A DNA stretch of 64,000 bases from Paenibacillus elgii NBRC 100335 (GTDB lineage Bacteria; Bacillota; Bacilli; Paenibacillales; NBRC-103111): positions 36,566 through 100,565 of the forward strand of contig NZ_BIMB01000023.1 in assembly GCF_004000865.1 (NCBI RefSeq). The letters are read 5' to 3'. The translations under genes and the position numbers were made by a program. The notes under the pieces were generated by a model. The model was not told the origin of the DNA and did not search any database. It saw only the letters and a program-made list of their open reading frames with translations. Every line of letters starts with the position of its first letter. Position 1 is the first letter of the stretch. Positions 54,626-62,539 of this stretch are shown here, one piece after another.

Positions 54626-55348
54626 GTGAACTATTTGGATGTGCTGTCCCGTTTGGGTGCCGGAAGCGCGCATCCCGGCGGCTTCTCCGCCACCATATCC
54701 CAGCTTTCCCGTTATCCGCTGCCCGCGGGCAGCCGGGTGCTGGAGGTCGGATGCGGTACGGGAAGAACGTCCTGCTATCTGGCGAAGCAAGGTTTTGACA
54801 TCACAGGACTCGATCTTCGTCCTGATATGCTGGTCAAAGCGAAGTTTCGAGCGGAAGCCGAGCAGCTTGACATAAGATTCATGGAAGGTGATATTACGGC
54901 ACTGCCGTTCGAAGACGCGACCTTTGACGTCGTGCTCGCGGAATCGGTTACGAATTTTGCCGACATCGGGCGAGCGCTGGCCGAATACGCCCGGGTGCTG
55001 CGTCCCGGGGGCATTCTCTACGACCGTGAAGTGATCGCTCCTCCCTCGATCACACAGAAGACCTATGAGGAAATCACCGGCTTTTTTCAATTAAAGTCTC
55101 TGCTTACGGAACAAAAGTGGATTGAATTGCTTCAGGCGTCGGGTTTCATCGAGACGACCGTTTGCGATCGCTCTCCCTTTACCGAGCAGGGCATAGAAGA
55201 CCAAATTGCTTACCCTGATATGCATCAGGTCATGGACCCGGAAGCTTTGCTCGATGCATCCGTCTGGCAAATGTCGCTTGCGTACAATGAAATGATTACC
55301 GCTAACCGCGATTATTTGGAGCACGCCCTGTTCATTGCCCGAAAATGA
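54626..55348 (+). CDS. Class I SAM-dependent methyltransferase
   Basis: A 240-residue methyltransferase starting at GTG after AAGGAAGGAG. Motif I is GSRVLEVGCGTGRTSCYLAKQG (SAM binding, about 37-58), followed by acidic motif GLDLRPDML and FEDATFDVVLAESVTNFADI, then LRPGGILYDREVI. Such proteins methylate small molecules; the substrate is unknown. The 3' end overlaps the next gene's open frame by 14 bases. Base composition is close to the genome average, unlike the AT-rich genes around it. Confidence 0.9.
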   Translation: MNYLDVLSRLGAGSAHPGGFSATISQLSRYPLPAGSRVLEVGCGTGRTSCYLAKQGFDITGLDLRPDMLVKAKFRAEAEQLDIRFMEGDITALPFEDATFDVVLAESVTNFADIGRALAEYARVLRPGGILYDREVIAPPSITQKTYEEITGFFQLKSLLTEQKWIELLQASGFIETTVCDRSPFTEQGIEDQIAYPDMHQVMDPEALLDASVWQMSLAYNEMITANRDYLEHALFIARK

Positions 55349-55799
55349 CAAGCGTCATGGAGAAAGGCTCGTAAACCCTTATATCGGCCGTCCGATAGGA
55401 GCCTTCTTACCGGATGGCGAGTTTGTTTGTGGGATTGTAGAGTGCGTTCATAATGGGAATTTGGTACTTCGTCCGCTTGGAATTCCGGAAGCCGCTGTCC
55501 AGAATATAAAAAATAGGATTGCTACCAATCCGCGCTTTCGTAAGTCGCACCTGAAGTCTAAAAGAAACATGAAGCAGATGACCATAAAAGAAAAAGCCCG
55601 AATCAAAGCGTTTGGCGATTTCGGTTATCCTTTTGGTTGGGGCTACGGTAACTTGGGATGGGGAGCGGGTCTGGATCTAAATTCGGTTGGAGTTGAAGAA
55701 AACTGCCCCAAAATTCACTATCTTAGAATCGGCCTGTTCAGTAACAATAAAGTAATAGACCGGAACTCCTTATTTATCAAGGAATTCCGGTCATTTTAA
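55335..55799 (+). CDS. Small barrel-like protein, start and 3' end uncertain
   Basis: A 154-residue open frame. The only standard start is TTG at 55335, inside the methyltransferase gene and without a ribosome site. A good GGAGAAAGG lies just before GTA (V-N-P-Y-I-G), where a GTG start would be expected; a single base change could have destroyed it. Residues about 12-45 (YIGRPIGAFLPDGEFVCGIV) resemble the 53970-54341 protein. A basic stretch (about 68-90) and an aromatic Gly-rich part (YPFGWGYGNLGWGAG) follow. The last residues are encoded by a terminator hairpin, suggesting a lost stop or frameshift. The gene may be decaying. Confidence 0.45.
   Translation: MPENDKRHGERLVNPYIGRPIGAFLPDGEFVCGIVECVHNGNLVLRPLGIPEAAVQNIKNRIATNPRFRKSHLKSKRNMKQMTIKEKARIKAFGDFGYPFGWGYGNLGWGAGLDLNSVGVEENCPKIHYLRIGLFSNNKVIDRNSLFIKEFRSF
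55758..55792. terminator. Terminator hairpin between convergent genes
   Basis: GACCGGAACTCCTT pairs with AAGGAATTCCGGTC with one mismatch around a 7-base loop, followed by ATTTTAAT on plus and TATTACTTTATT on minus. It should stop transcription in both directions between the barrel-like gene and the DUF6273 gene. Confidence 0.75.
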
Positions 55800-55830
55800 T
55801 CGCACTCCGCTAGGAACGCCCCGCATGTTA

Positions 55831-56484
55831 TCATTGAAGATTCACTTTTAAAGCGGGACGCACGCCGTCACGGGCTAGACTGACATTCGCATAGCTGCGA
55901 ATACTACAGCTTGGACCGACAAAAAACGCACGCGAAGGCTTATTTCCTTGTGTTCGCAGCCACCACCAGGAACAGCCGATTTCTTCGCCGTTTCTGATGA
56001 TATAGTTCTCTTTGTTCGTTTTATCATATACATATAAGCTGCATCCATCGTTTTTTTTCGTTTTGGCAAAATCCGTTCCAACGGCGCGCCGCAAGTCCTT
56101 GCCGTGTAGATCAGATAGATCCTTTATCTCGGTAACGCTAAGCAAAAAAACCTTGTCCTCCGTATCCGGGCTGCCTTCTCCGTTGTCCGTGCAACATGTC
56201 GTCTTAATAAATCCCTTTTCGGCAGCATTGAATGCGGTGTTATAGAATTCATTGTTCAGCCACTTGCGCAAATCACAGTCACGCCATGTAATATCCACGC
56301 ACTCGCCGTGATACCGCCTGCAGTCCAAAATGTACTCGCTCAAAATAAATAGCTCTCTACCTGAATTTTGCAGCACCCGCCACTTTATCGGCGTTCTGTC
56401 TGCGACGTCCGCCGTCTGCGGATAAGTGCCGAAAGTAATGATTTCGCCGGGCGGTGTGGAAACAAGAGTAACATTTTCCAACAA
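55831..56484 (-). CDS. DUF6273-type protein
   Basis: A 217-residue protein of the DUF6273 kind. It opens with GEIITFGTYPQTADV, then PIKWRVLQNSGRELFILSEY, CDLRKWLNNEFYNTAFN and, near the end, WWWLRTQGNKPSRAFFV, GVRPALKVNLQ. The fold resembles formylglycine-generating-enzyme or C-type-lectin-like domains, but no catalytic residues are evident. Function unknown. It lacks a signal peptide. It stands between convergent and divergent spore-type genes. Confidence 0.8.
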   Translation of the reverse strand: MLENVTLVSTPPGEIITFGTYPQTADVADRTPIKWRVLQNSGRELFILSEYILDCRRYHGECVDITWRDCDLRKWLNNEFYNTAFNAAEKGFIKTTCCTDNGEGSPDTEDKVFLLSVTEIKDLSDLHGKDLRRAVGTDFAKTKKNDGCSLYVYDKTNKENYIIRNGEEIGCSWWWLRTQGNKPSRAFFVGPSCSIRSYANVSLARDGVRPALKVNLQ

Positions 56485-56747
56485 AATCTCCTCCTTTCGG
56501 TTCTAGTTTAATTGTACAACATTTATGCAAATGCTAAGGTAAATCCGTTATATCCCTTATTTAACGCAATATCGATTCAAAAAAGTTTAGAACATGTACT
56601 TTAATGTTTTACTCTAAACAAAGATAACAATTGGATAGCAACTCAAAACACAGAATGGTTGTCCTTCAAACAGGTAACGGGCCCAGCCGCGTGAACTGGA
56701 CCCAACGAAGGGAAATGCGTATTTAGGTGGTTTGTTACTCCGTGTAG

Positions 56748-56999
56748 TTATCCGGTTTGATTCTGCGGTGCAATCGAAGGTTGAGATTCACAAATAGGTG
56801 AATCGATATAATCATTATCATAAAGATTGGTTACGAACTGGGTCTCAAAGTTCCTTCCGAATAATTGACCGTTGCCAAAATTCGTTTTGCCGTTTATACT
56901 CCAACCTGGTTGAGAAACCTCCCCGACCGCGATGGCGCTTCCTCTATTCAAGGTATTGACGCTTATCGCTCCCGTTGTTAACGAAATAATTACAGCCAA
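56748..56999 (-). CDS. GerPA/GerPF-like spore protein 5
   Basis: An 83-residue GerPF-type protein. The TTG at 56999 follows GGAGGTGAAAGC; an in-frame ATG at 57038 lies upstream of the ribosome site. It reads AVIISLTTGAISVNTLNRGS, then AIAVGEVSQPGWSINGKTNF and GNGQLFGRNFETQFVTNLYD, DNDYIDSP. It is a close paralogue of the 57694-57945 gene. Confidence 0.85.
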   Translation of the reverse strand: MAVIISLTTGAISVNTLNRGSAIAVGEVSQPGWSINGKTNFGNGQLFGRNFETQFVTNLYDNDYIDSPICESQPSIAPQNQTG

Positions 57000-57034
57000 G
57001 CTTTCACCTCCAAATATAAAATGTAATTTTATAT

Positions 57035-57583
57035 TCATTTATCAGACCCGCTCGTATTTTTCTTCTGATTTATGTAAATATTTCGTTCCGAATTTCCAGC
57101 ATTCTCAATGTTGTTGTCTTCTGTATGCAACAGAGTATCGATAAAATCGCTATCAAATATGGAATTCATGATTTTGCGAATGTTATTGCTCCCGTATGCC
57201 TTACCTGTTCCATAGTTGTTTTTACGTGAACTCCTCCACCCAAGCTGTCTGTTTTCTCCAACGTCTATAGCCGAACCTGAATTGACAGAATTTGCGTTGA
57301 CGGAGTTAAAATCAATTGTGCATAATTGCGCGTTCTCTTTCTCCGTTAAAACTATATTTCTTATATCCTCAATAGAGGTATCAATGACATCTTGGTCGTA
57401 CACAACATTTATGACATGGGTCAGGGTACAATTGCTAAGATTTCCGAGCCCTCGATTAGACTTGCCGTATGAACTCCAACCGATGGCGGTGTTGTTCCCG
57501 ATAAAAATTCCGGAACTGTTTTCAATATTGGTTACAAACAGCTTATTAAAGACAACGCAGGTCTTTTTATTTGAAAAGTGCAA
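57035..57583 (-). CDS. Tandem GerPA/GerPF-like protein (two units in one chain)
   Basis: A 182-residue protein starting at TTG after GGAGGGGGG. It contains two GerP-like units in one chain: residues about 8-75 (KLFVTNIENSSGIFIGNNTA, SSYGKSNRGLGN, VYDQDVIDTS) and about 88-155 (TIDFNSVNANSVNSGSAIDV, SRKNNYGTGKAYG, IFDSDFIDT). Ordinary GerPA/PF proteins have one such unit. The C-terminus is Asn/Lys-rich. It lies between the two single-unit minus-strand paralogues. The fusion is visible in sequence; a spore-coat role is inferred. Confidence 0.8.
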   Translation of the reverse strand: MHFSNKKTCVVFNKLFVTNIENSSGIFIGNNTAIGWSSYGKSNRGLGNLSNCTLTHVINVVYDQDVIDTSIEDIRNIVLTEKENAQLCTIDFNSVNANSVNSGSAIDVGENRQLGWRSSRKNNYGTGKAYGSNNIRKIMNSIFDSDFIDTLLHTEDNNIENAGNSERNIYINQKKNTSGSDK

Positions 57584-57639
57584 CGTACCCCCCTCCTGTT
57601 CAGAAGCCGCCGGGTTTGATTATGACTGGGGCAAACAAG

Positions 57640-57673
57640 GCTTAACCTCTCTCCCCTACCAGAAAGGTTAAGC
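57640..57673 (-). terminator. Hairpin between minus-strand GerP-like genes
   Basis: GCTTAACCT pairs perfectly with AGGTTAAGC around a 16-base loop, about 20 bases after the stop of the 57694-57945 gene. A T-rich TTGTTTG follows on the minus strand. It may be a terminator or attenuator. Confidence 0.5.
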
Positions 57674-57693
57674 TCTGAAGGCTAATATAGTGT

Positions 57694-57945
57694 CTACAAG
57701 GCTTGATTTTGTAAGGATGGAGCAGGTCCGATTGTCCCGATTGGATTATCAAAAACATCACTATCAAATAAAGTAGATACAAAAGCGAATTCTACATTGC
57801 ATCCAAACAATTGACCATTTCCGAAGTTGGATTTCCCACTGAGATTCCAGCCAGGTTGAGCAATCTCCCCTACGCTAATAACTGCACCTCTATTCAAAGT
57901 GTTCACATTTATCGCTCCTGCAGCCAGAAAAAGATTAACCGACAA
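57694..57945 (-). CDS. GerPA/GerPF-like spore protein 6
   Basis: An 83-residue GerPF-type protein starting at TTG after GGGGGTGG. It reads SVNLFLAAGAINVNTLNRGA, then VISVGEIAQPGWNLSGKSNF and GNGQLFGCNVEFAFVSTLFD, DSDVFDNPIG. It aligns with the 56748-56999 protein over its whole length (NVNTLNRG..I.VGE..QPGW...GK.NFGNGQLFG.N), so the two arose by duplication. Confidence 0.87.
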   Translation of the reverse strand: MSVNLFLAAGAINVNTLNRGAVISVGEIAQPGWNLSGKSNFGNGQLFGCNVEFAFVSTLFDSDVFDNPIGTIGPAPSLQNQAL

Positions 57946-58210
57946 AATTCCACCCCCGGTAAATTGCCTATATTGTTAAACATATGCCGTGGAAGTTCTT
58001 AAAGTTACAATTTTCGCTATGAGATTGTACACAGCATACAGTTGAAACAGGCATCAGCTTAAATCACCGTTCCCTTGATCGGCCTCATACAAGGTATCCA
58101 TAACGTCGAATAACGCATCAAAGTGGTACAATAGAAACTGTGCCAATTGGATCTTTTCGATTGTCACCCCTCTCATTTATGATATAAAAAAATTTGTGGA
58201 GGGCTTATAC

Positions 58211-58831
58211 ATGAGAAGAGCCGAATTTTCGATTCAAGAGCAGCAGGAAATTGATAATTTTTTAAACGAGATGTCATTTGGTTTTCTGGGGACCGTAGAC
58301 AAGGACGGATGGCCGCATATTACTCCTCTAAATTACACGTATCAGAATGGGCACATTTACTTCCATGGTTCAAAGAGAGGGGCCAAGATGGACGAGATCC
58401 TGGCTTCACAAAAAGTTAGTTTCGCGGTTGCAAAAGAGTTTGCGATTATCCCTTCTTATTTTACCGACGCCCGGCAAGCTTGCCCCGCAACAGCTTTTTA
58501 CAAATCCGTTCATATTAGAGGAATCGCTGAGCCTGTCGAGGATCCGCATGAAAAATCAGTTGCATTAAGCGGCCTAATGGAAAAACTTCAACCTGAAGGA
58601 GGCTATGCTCCGATTACACCGGAAGATCCGAAATATCAAGGAGAGTTAAAGGCGGTTTCCGTAGTCAGAATCTCCGTTGAAGAAATAACTGCTAAATTTA
58701 AGTTTGGGCAAAACCTGAAGGGAGAACGTCGCGAGAAAGTTATGGGGGGGCTTAATGAAAGAGGAGGAGCAGAAGATGAAGCAACTGTTGAATTAATGAA
58801 AAAGTACTGTCCCGCGCATAAAAAGGAGTAG
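58211..58831 (+). CDS. Pyridoxamine 5'-phosphate oxidase-like flavin-binding protein
   Basis: A 206-residue PPOX-type split-barrel protein. The ATG at 58211 follows GTGGAGGG. Typical parts are FGFLGTVDKDGWPHITPLNY (about 24-43), HIYFHGSKRGAKMDEI, VSFAVAKEFAII, and later YKSVHIRGIAEPVED. Such proteins bind FMN or F420-like cofactors and reduce small molecules or act in stress responses. There is no close operon partner. The gene is AT-richer than average. Confidence 0.88.
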   Translation: MRRAEFSIQEQQEIDNFLNEMSFGFLGTVDKDGWPHITPLNYTYQNGHIYFHGSKRGAKMDEILASQKVSFAVAKEFAIIPSYFTDARQACPATAFYKSVHIRGIAEPVEDPHEKSVALSGLMEKLQPEGGYAPITPEDPKYQGELKAVSVVRISVEEITAKFKFGQNLKGERREKVMGGLNERGGAEDEATVELMKKYCPAHKKE

Positions 58832-59014
58832 GCGGCAGGAAACTTCGTCTTTCACGATACTGTCCGCACCGCAGGAAAAGTAAAATTCGGGGAGCTTGCG
58901 GAGCCACCCGGCGCCTGACGATTACTTGAAAATACCCGTCTTTTCATCGCGGCACAAAAGCGGTATGCTAAAAGTAAATCGCACCTATGGACCCCAAGGA
59001 GGCTCCCGCAAACG

Positions 59015-59959
59015 ATGACATCCGAAACCGAACTGAACCGGCTGGCCGAGCAGCTTCCGGCCTGGCTCGAGACGAGCCGCAAGGAATCCCGGCACGGCCA
59101 GCCCGCCTCCTACATCCCCGAATTGGCGCACGCTCCAGGCGACGCCTTGGGAATCGCGCTGCTCGACGCCGCAGGACGCGAGGTAACGGCAGGCGACAGC
59201 CGATTGTCCTTTACCCTGCAAAGCATCTCAAAAGTGTTCACGCTGCTGCTTGCCTTGATGGATCAAGGCGAAGAAGGCGTTTTCCGCAAGGTCGGCATGG
59301 AGCCGACCGGCGACGACTTCAACTCCATGCTAAAGCTGGAGCTGGTCGAGCCCGGCATTCCGTTTAACCCGCTGATCAACGCGGGAGCCATCGCCGTCTC
59401 GTCGTTGATCCGGGGCGCAACCTCCGCGGAAAAAACGGAGCGAATCCTCTCCTTCTTCCGCGAGGTCGCGGGCGACCCGACGCTGACCTTCAACGAAGCG
59501 GTATACCGCTCCGAAGCCGCTACCGCGCACCGGAACCGGTCGCTTGCCTACTTCCTCAAAGACAACGAAGTACTGGATGAAGAGGTGGAGCCGGTGCTGG
59601 ACGTCTATTTCAAGCACTGTTCCGTGGAAGTGACCTGCCGCCATGTGGCGCGCATGGCGCTCGTTCTGGCGATGAACGGCACCGATCCCTTGACGGGACG
59701 GGAGCTGGTACCGCGACGCTATGTGCAGATCGCCAAAACATTCATGGTCAGCTGTGGCATGTACAACGCCTCCGGCGAGTTCGCCATCCGCGTCGGGCTC
59801 CCGGCCAAAAGCGGCGTCGCCGGCGGCATTCTCGCCCTCGTGCCGGGACGGTACGGCATCGGCGTCGTCGGTCCCGCGCTGAACGATAAGGGCAACAGCA
59901 TCGCCGGCGTCCACCTGCTGCAGACGATGTCGGAAGCGTTCGACTGGAGCATGTTTTAG
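59015..59959 (+). CDS. glsA: Glutaminase
   Basis: A 314-residue glutaminase converting glutamine to glutamate and ammonia in the cytoplasm. It has the serine-dependent fold: FTLQSISKVFTLLLAL carries the S-x-x-K active site (about 70), then NPLINAGAIAVSSL, RSEAATAHRNRSLAYFLKD and, near the end, YNASGEFAIRVGLPAKSGVAGGI. These match the family closely. The ATG is preceded by AAGGAGG 12 bases away. Length is normal. It is monocistronic. A short GC hairpin follows but has no T-run. Confidence 0.93.
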   Translation: MTSETELNRLAEQLPAWLETSRKESRHGQPASYIPELAHAPGDALGIALLDAAGREVTAGDSRLSFTLQSISKVFTLLLALMDQGEEGVFRKVGMEPTGDDFNSMLKLELVEPGIPFNPLINAGAIAVSSLIRGATSAEKTERILSFFREVAGDPTLTFNEAVYRSEAATAHRNRSLAYFLKDNEVLDEEVEPVLDVYFKHCSVEVTCRHVARMALVLAMNGTDPLTGRELVPRRYVQIAKTFMVSCGMYNASGEFAIRVGLPAKSGVAGGILALVPGRYGIGVVGPALNDKGNSIAGVHLLQTMSEAFDWSMF

Positions 59960-60126
59960 CCGGAGCGGATCGCCGGAAGGCGATGGTGAAGCGGCGCCGC
60001 AGCGCGCCTGGGCTTGAGCGGGGAGCATGGTGCTGCCCGCTTGAATGCCTCGCCCTCCAGCCGGCGCTGCTTCCCCAAATAAAGGAACTCCAATGCGCTA
60101 TCCCTCCTACGAAACCGGCTTCGAAT

Positions 60127-60268
60127 CGCTTAGCTCATCTCCCGTGCTTTATTCGTGTCGAATGGTCATCCCAGCCCCGGCAAAAGCCCAACTAACGCAT
60201 TTCCCGTGCTCTATTTCCCAAAAAGCAGCATCCCCAACTAAATTAAGTACATCGCAGTTCCGCTATTT
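60127..60268. repeat. Three degenerate repeat units, about 53-64 bases apart
   Basis: Units GCTTAGCTCATCTCCCGTGC (60128), ACTAACGCATTTCCCGTGCT (60192) and TTAAGTACATCGCAGTTCCG (60243), each continuing into CT.TATT, share most positions. They could be the remains of an interspersed repeat family. They are not CRISPR repeats, as spacing and identity are too irregular. Confidence 0.4.
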
Positions 60269-60392
60269 CTCTCCGGTGTACGGGCACTCCACTCAAAGAT
60301 CGCCATTCGCCTTATCCCGATCACCGTTCCTTCCCCTGCGCACTTACTAATAACACTTATGCAGCCGAAAACGTCGCCTGACCGGCTTAACG

Positions 60393-60455
60393 AAAAAAGC
60401 ACAGCCTCTTGAGCCGTACCCGTAAGGTTCGCGCGTCAAAGAAACTGTGCTTTTT
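60393..60455 (-). terminator. Terminator of kduI
   Basis: AAAAAGCACAG pairs with CTGTGCTTTTT across a 40-base loop that itself has some pairing; the minus strand ends in a T-run. It begins 14 bases after the kduI stop. Confidence 0.7.
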
Positions 60456-60468
60456 ACTTTCCGGTGCC

Positions 60469-61308
60469 TTACTTCAAATCTTTCATGGCGACCGCGTCCA
60501 TGTCGGAGAACTCTTGGTTCTCACCGGCCATCGCCCAAATGAACGTATAATTGCTCGTGCCTACGCCGCTGTGGATCGACCAGCTTGGGCTGATGATCGC
60601 CTGCTCGTTGCGGACAACCACGTGACGGGTTTCCGTCGGCTCGCCCATCAGATGGAAGACGACGCCGTCTTCCGGCATATCGAAGTAGAAGTATACTTCC
60701 GAACGGCGGTTATGCGTGTGGCAAGGCATCGTATTCCACATGTTGCCCGGCTTCAGCAGCGTCATGCCCATCACGAGCTGGCAGCTTTGGATGCCGTTCA
60801 AGTGAATGTATTTGTAGATCGTGCGCTCGTTGGAGTTCGTGATCGAACCGAGATGCTGCGGCTCCGCCTCGCTGATCGCAACCTTTTGCGTCGGGTAATT
60901 TTTGTGCGCCGGGGTCGAGCTCAGATAGAAGCGTGCCGGATTCGCGGCATCCGCGCTCTTGAACACAACTTGCTTGTTGCCGAGGCCGACATACAGGCCG
61001 TCTTTGTTCTCCAGCACGTAATCGGTGCCGTCGACCGTGACGATGCCTTGGGCGCCCACGTTGATGATTCCGATTTCGCGACGCTCGAGGAAATAGTCCG
61101 CCCCCATGTCGTGCTTATCCGCTTCAAGCAGAACCGGCTCCGTTGTAGGTACGGCGCCGCCCGTAATGAAGCGGTCCACGTGGCTGTACACCAGATTCAG
61201 CTTGCCCGGCACGAACAAGCCTTCGATCAAATATTCTTGGCGCAAACGTTCCGTATCGTACGTTTTCGTTTCCGTCGGGTTGGTTGCATAACGAATTTCC
61301 ATAGCCAT
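60469..61308 (-). CDS. kduI: 5-keto-4-deoxyuronate isomerase
   Basis: A 279-residue KduI, which isomerises 5-keto-4-deoxyuronate to 3-deoxy-D-glycero-2,5-hexodiulosonate in pectin and glycosaminoglycan breakdown. Markers are MEIRYATNPTETKTYDTERL at the start, EGLFVPGKLNLVYSHVDRFI, and the zinc ligands in PCHTHNRRSEVYFYFD (H-x-H-x4-E) with a later His in SWSIHSGVGT. Length is standard. GGGAGG precedes the ATG. It lies downstream of a DeoR-family regulator with an operator-like sequence over its promoter. The usual partner kduD is not in the window. Confidence 0.95.
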   Translation of the reverse strand: MAMEIRYATNPTETKTYDTERLRQEYLIEGLFVPGKLNLVYSHVDRFITGGAVPTTEPVLLEADKHDMGADYFLERREIGIINVGAQGIVTVDGTDYVLENKDGLYVGLGNKQVVFKSADAANPARFYLSSTPAHKNYPTQKVAISEAEPQHLGSITNSNERTIYKYIHLNGIQSCQLVMGMTLLKPGNMWNTMPCHTHNRRSEVYFYFDMPEDGVVFHLMGEPTETRHVVVRNEQAIISPSWSIHSGVGTSNYTFIWAMAGENQEFSDMDAVAMKDLK

Positions 61309-61343
61309 CGTATAATTCCTCCCGTATTTGCATGGTCAATGTT

Positions 61344-61373
61344 ATTATAAACCATAGGTTCGTTTAAGTTCAA
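61344..61373 (-). promoter_or_regulatory. Sigma-A promoter of kduI
   Basis: Minus strand TTGAAC (61368-61373), 18 bases, TATAAT (61344-61349), 36 bases before the kduI start codon. The -35 lies inside the inverted repeat listed next. Confidence 0.75.
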
Positions 61374-61401
61374 ATGAATTATTTTTGAACCAAAATGAAC
61401 C
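61357..61401. promoter_or_regulatory. Operator-like inverted repeat over the kduI promoter
   Basis: GGTTCGTTTAAGTTCAAA (61357-61374) and TTTGAACCAAAATGAACC (61384-61401) form an imperfect inverted repeat (15 of 18 positions pair) around a 9-base spacer. Each arm also contains a direct repeat of GTTC at 11-base spacing, as in many DeoR-family operators. It overlaps the -35 region, so binding should repress kduI. The adjacent DeoR-family regulator is the natural candidate. Confidence 0.65.
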
Positions 61402-61516
61402 AACGAGGACACGAAAAAGCGCAAACGCGGGCATCCGACCGATCGCTCGCTCCCCTCCGCCGTCTGCATGCGCGGGCTTCCGGCCACGAACACCTCGCCC
61501 GCATCCGGCTCCAACG

Positions 61517-62293
61517 CTACCTTCCGGCTCCACTCCGCCGGCTCCGTTCGATTCGCGTGCCTGCCGCTTCGTAGCTGCGCGCCGTCTCCTCCGGCAAATA
61601 CGGATCGGTCACGATCACACCGATTTCGGACAGCTTCGCGAACGTGATCAGGGCGCACTTGTCGAACTTGCTGTGGTCCGCCACGCAAAACACCTGCTTC
61701 GCGGAATCGATCATCGCCCGTTTTTGCCCGACGTGGGAATGGGTGAAGATCGTAAAGCCGTACTCCGGATGAATCCCGGTCGTGGACAGAAATGCCTTCT
61801 GCACGTTCAGCCTGCCGAGAAATTCCGCGGCTTCTTCGCTGACCAGCATATTCCGGCTGCGGAAGCCACCGGGAACGACCAGTCTGACGCGGTCCTTCTT
61901 AATCAGCTCGCTGATGATATGGAGATCGTTCGTAATGACCGTCAGCGGCGCATTGTCGAGCAGCTTGGCCATCTCCAGCGTCGTGCTGCCGCTGTCGAGC
62001 GCGATAATGTCGTTCGGCTCCACGAATCGCAGCGCCCACTCCGCCGCCTCCCGCTTCTCGTCCGGATGCTTCGGATTCGGCGCAAGCCCGGCGAGCAGAC
62101 CGGAATAGCCTTCATTGGCCAGTACGGCACCGCCGTGAGTCCGGTGCAGCAGTCCTTTACTTTCCAGCTTCTCGAGATCCTGCCGGATCGTCTTGCCCGT
62201 CACCCCGAGCTTGCCTGCCAAATCCGCGACGGACACCTCGCGGTCCGCCATGAGCAGCTCCATAATTTTCTCGTATCGTATGATGGCCGACAT
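61517..62293 (-). CDS. DeoR-family transcriptional regulator
   Basis: A 258-residue DeoR-family repressor. The N-terminal helix-turn-helix signature is complete: VSVADLAGKLGVTGKTIRQD, then LEKLESKGLLHRTHGGAV (about 20-57). The sugar-phosphate-sensing domain follows, with DIIALDSGSTTLEMAKLL, LTVITNDLHII, GGFRSRNMLVSEEAAEFL and a DHSKFDK motif near residue 210, all typical. It lies 208 bases upstream of kduI on the same strand, with an operator-like site in between, so it probably controls uronate catabolism. The C-terminus is long and basic. Confidence 0.93.
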   Translation of the reverse strand: MSAIIRYEKIMELLMADREVSVADLAGKLGVTGKTIRQDLEKLESKGLLHRTHGGAVLANEGYSGLLAGLAPNPKHPDEKREAAEWALRFVEPNDIIALDSGSTTLEMAKLLDNAPLTVITNDLHIISELIKKDRVRLVVPGGFRSRNMLVSEEAAEFLGRLNVQKAFLSTTGIHPEYGFTIFTHSHVGQKRAMIDSAKQVFCVADHSKFDKCALITFAKLSEIGVIVTDPYLPEETARSYEAAGTRIERSRRSGAGR

Positions 62294-62485
62294 CGTTGTC
62301 CCCCGCTTTGCGGATTGCTTCCTTCACGCCAACCCGCACCCATATTTTTGCTGCCCCTATGGTAACACAGCTTCTTCGGGAAAACCAAGCATCCCCTGCA
62401 AATCCTTCCGTTAGCCCACTCCCTCCTCCATGCGAACAGACTCCGCCGTAAAATCCGAAACTCCGTGACGCTGCTGTACGAAAAG

Positions 62486-62494
62486 TGTTATAAT
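62486..62494 (+). promoter_or_regulatory. Extended -10 promoter of the aminotransferase gene
   Basis: TGTTATAAT is a consensus extended -10 (TG, one base, TATAAT at 62489-62494), 45 bases upstream of the start at 62540. A weak GTGACG lies 18 bases upstream of the -10. Confidence 0.65.
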
Positions 62495-62539
62495 ATGGTC
62501 TAATGTAAGCTATGAAGAAACATGGAAGGATGGACCGTC

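Larger units (their letters stand above)
59960..60468. other. Intergenic region with degenerate repeats and kduI terminator
   Basis: About 510 bases without a convincing gene. It contains three imperfect copies of a TA(A/G)C.CAT.TCCCGTGCT.TATT-like unit around 60128, 60192 and 60243, and a terminator hairpin at 60393-60455 serving kduI. A 101-codon plus-strand frame across it has no ribosome site and looks non-coding. Confidence 0.5.

Noticed and set aside
58054..58176. 40-codon minus-strand frame ending in a GerP-like FDVMDTLYEADQGNGDLS
   Set aside because: No suitable ribosome site before the ATG, and it overlaps the promoter region of the flavin-binding protein gene; too short to support.
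59969..59984. ATCGCC/GGCGAT hairpin after glutaminase as terminator
   Set aside because: Short stem without a T-run; not convincing.
60045..60350. 101-codon plus-strand frame in the intergenic region
   Set aside because: No ribosome site, unusual Ser/Pro composition, and it runs over degenerate repeats.
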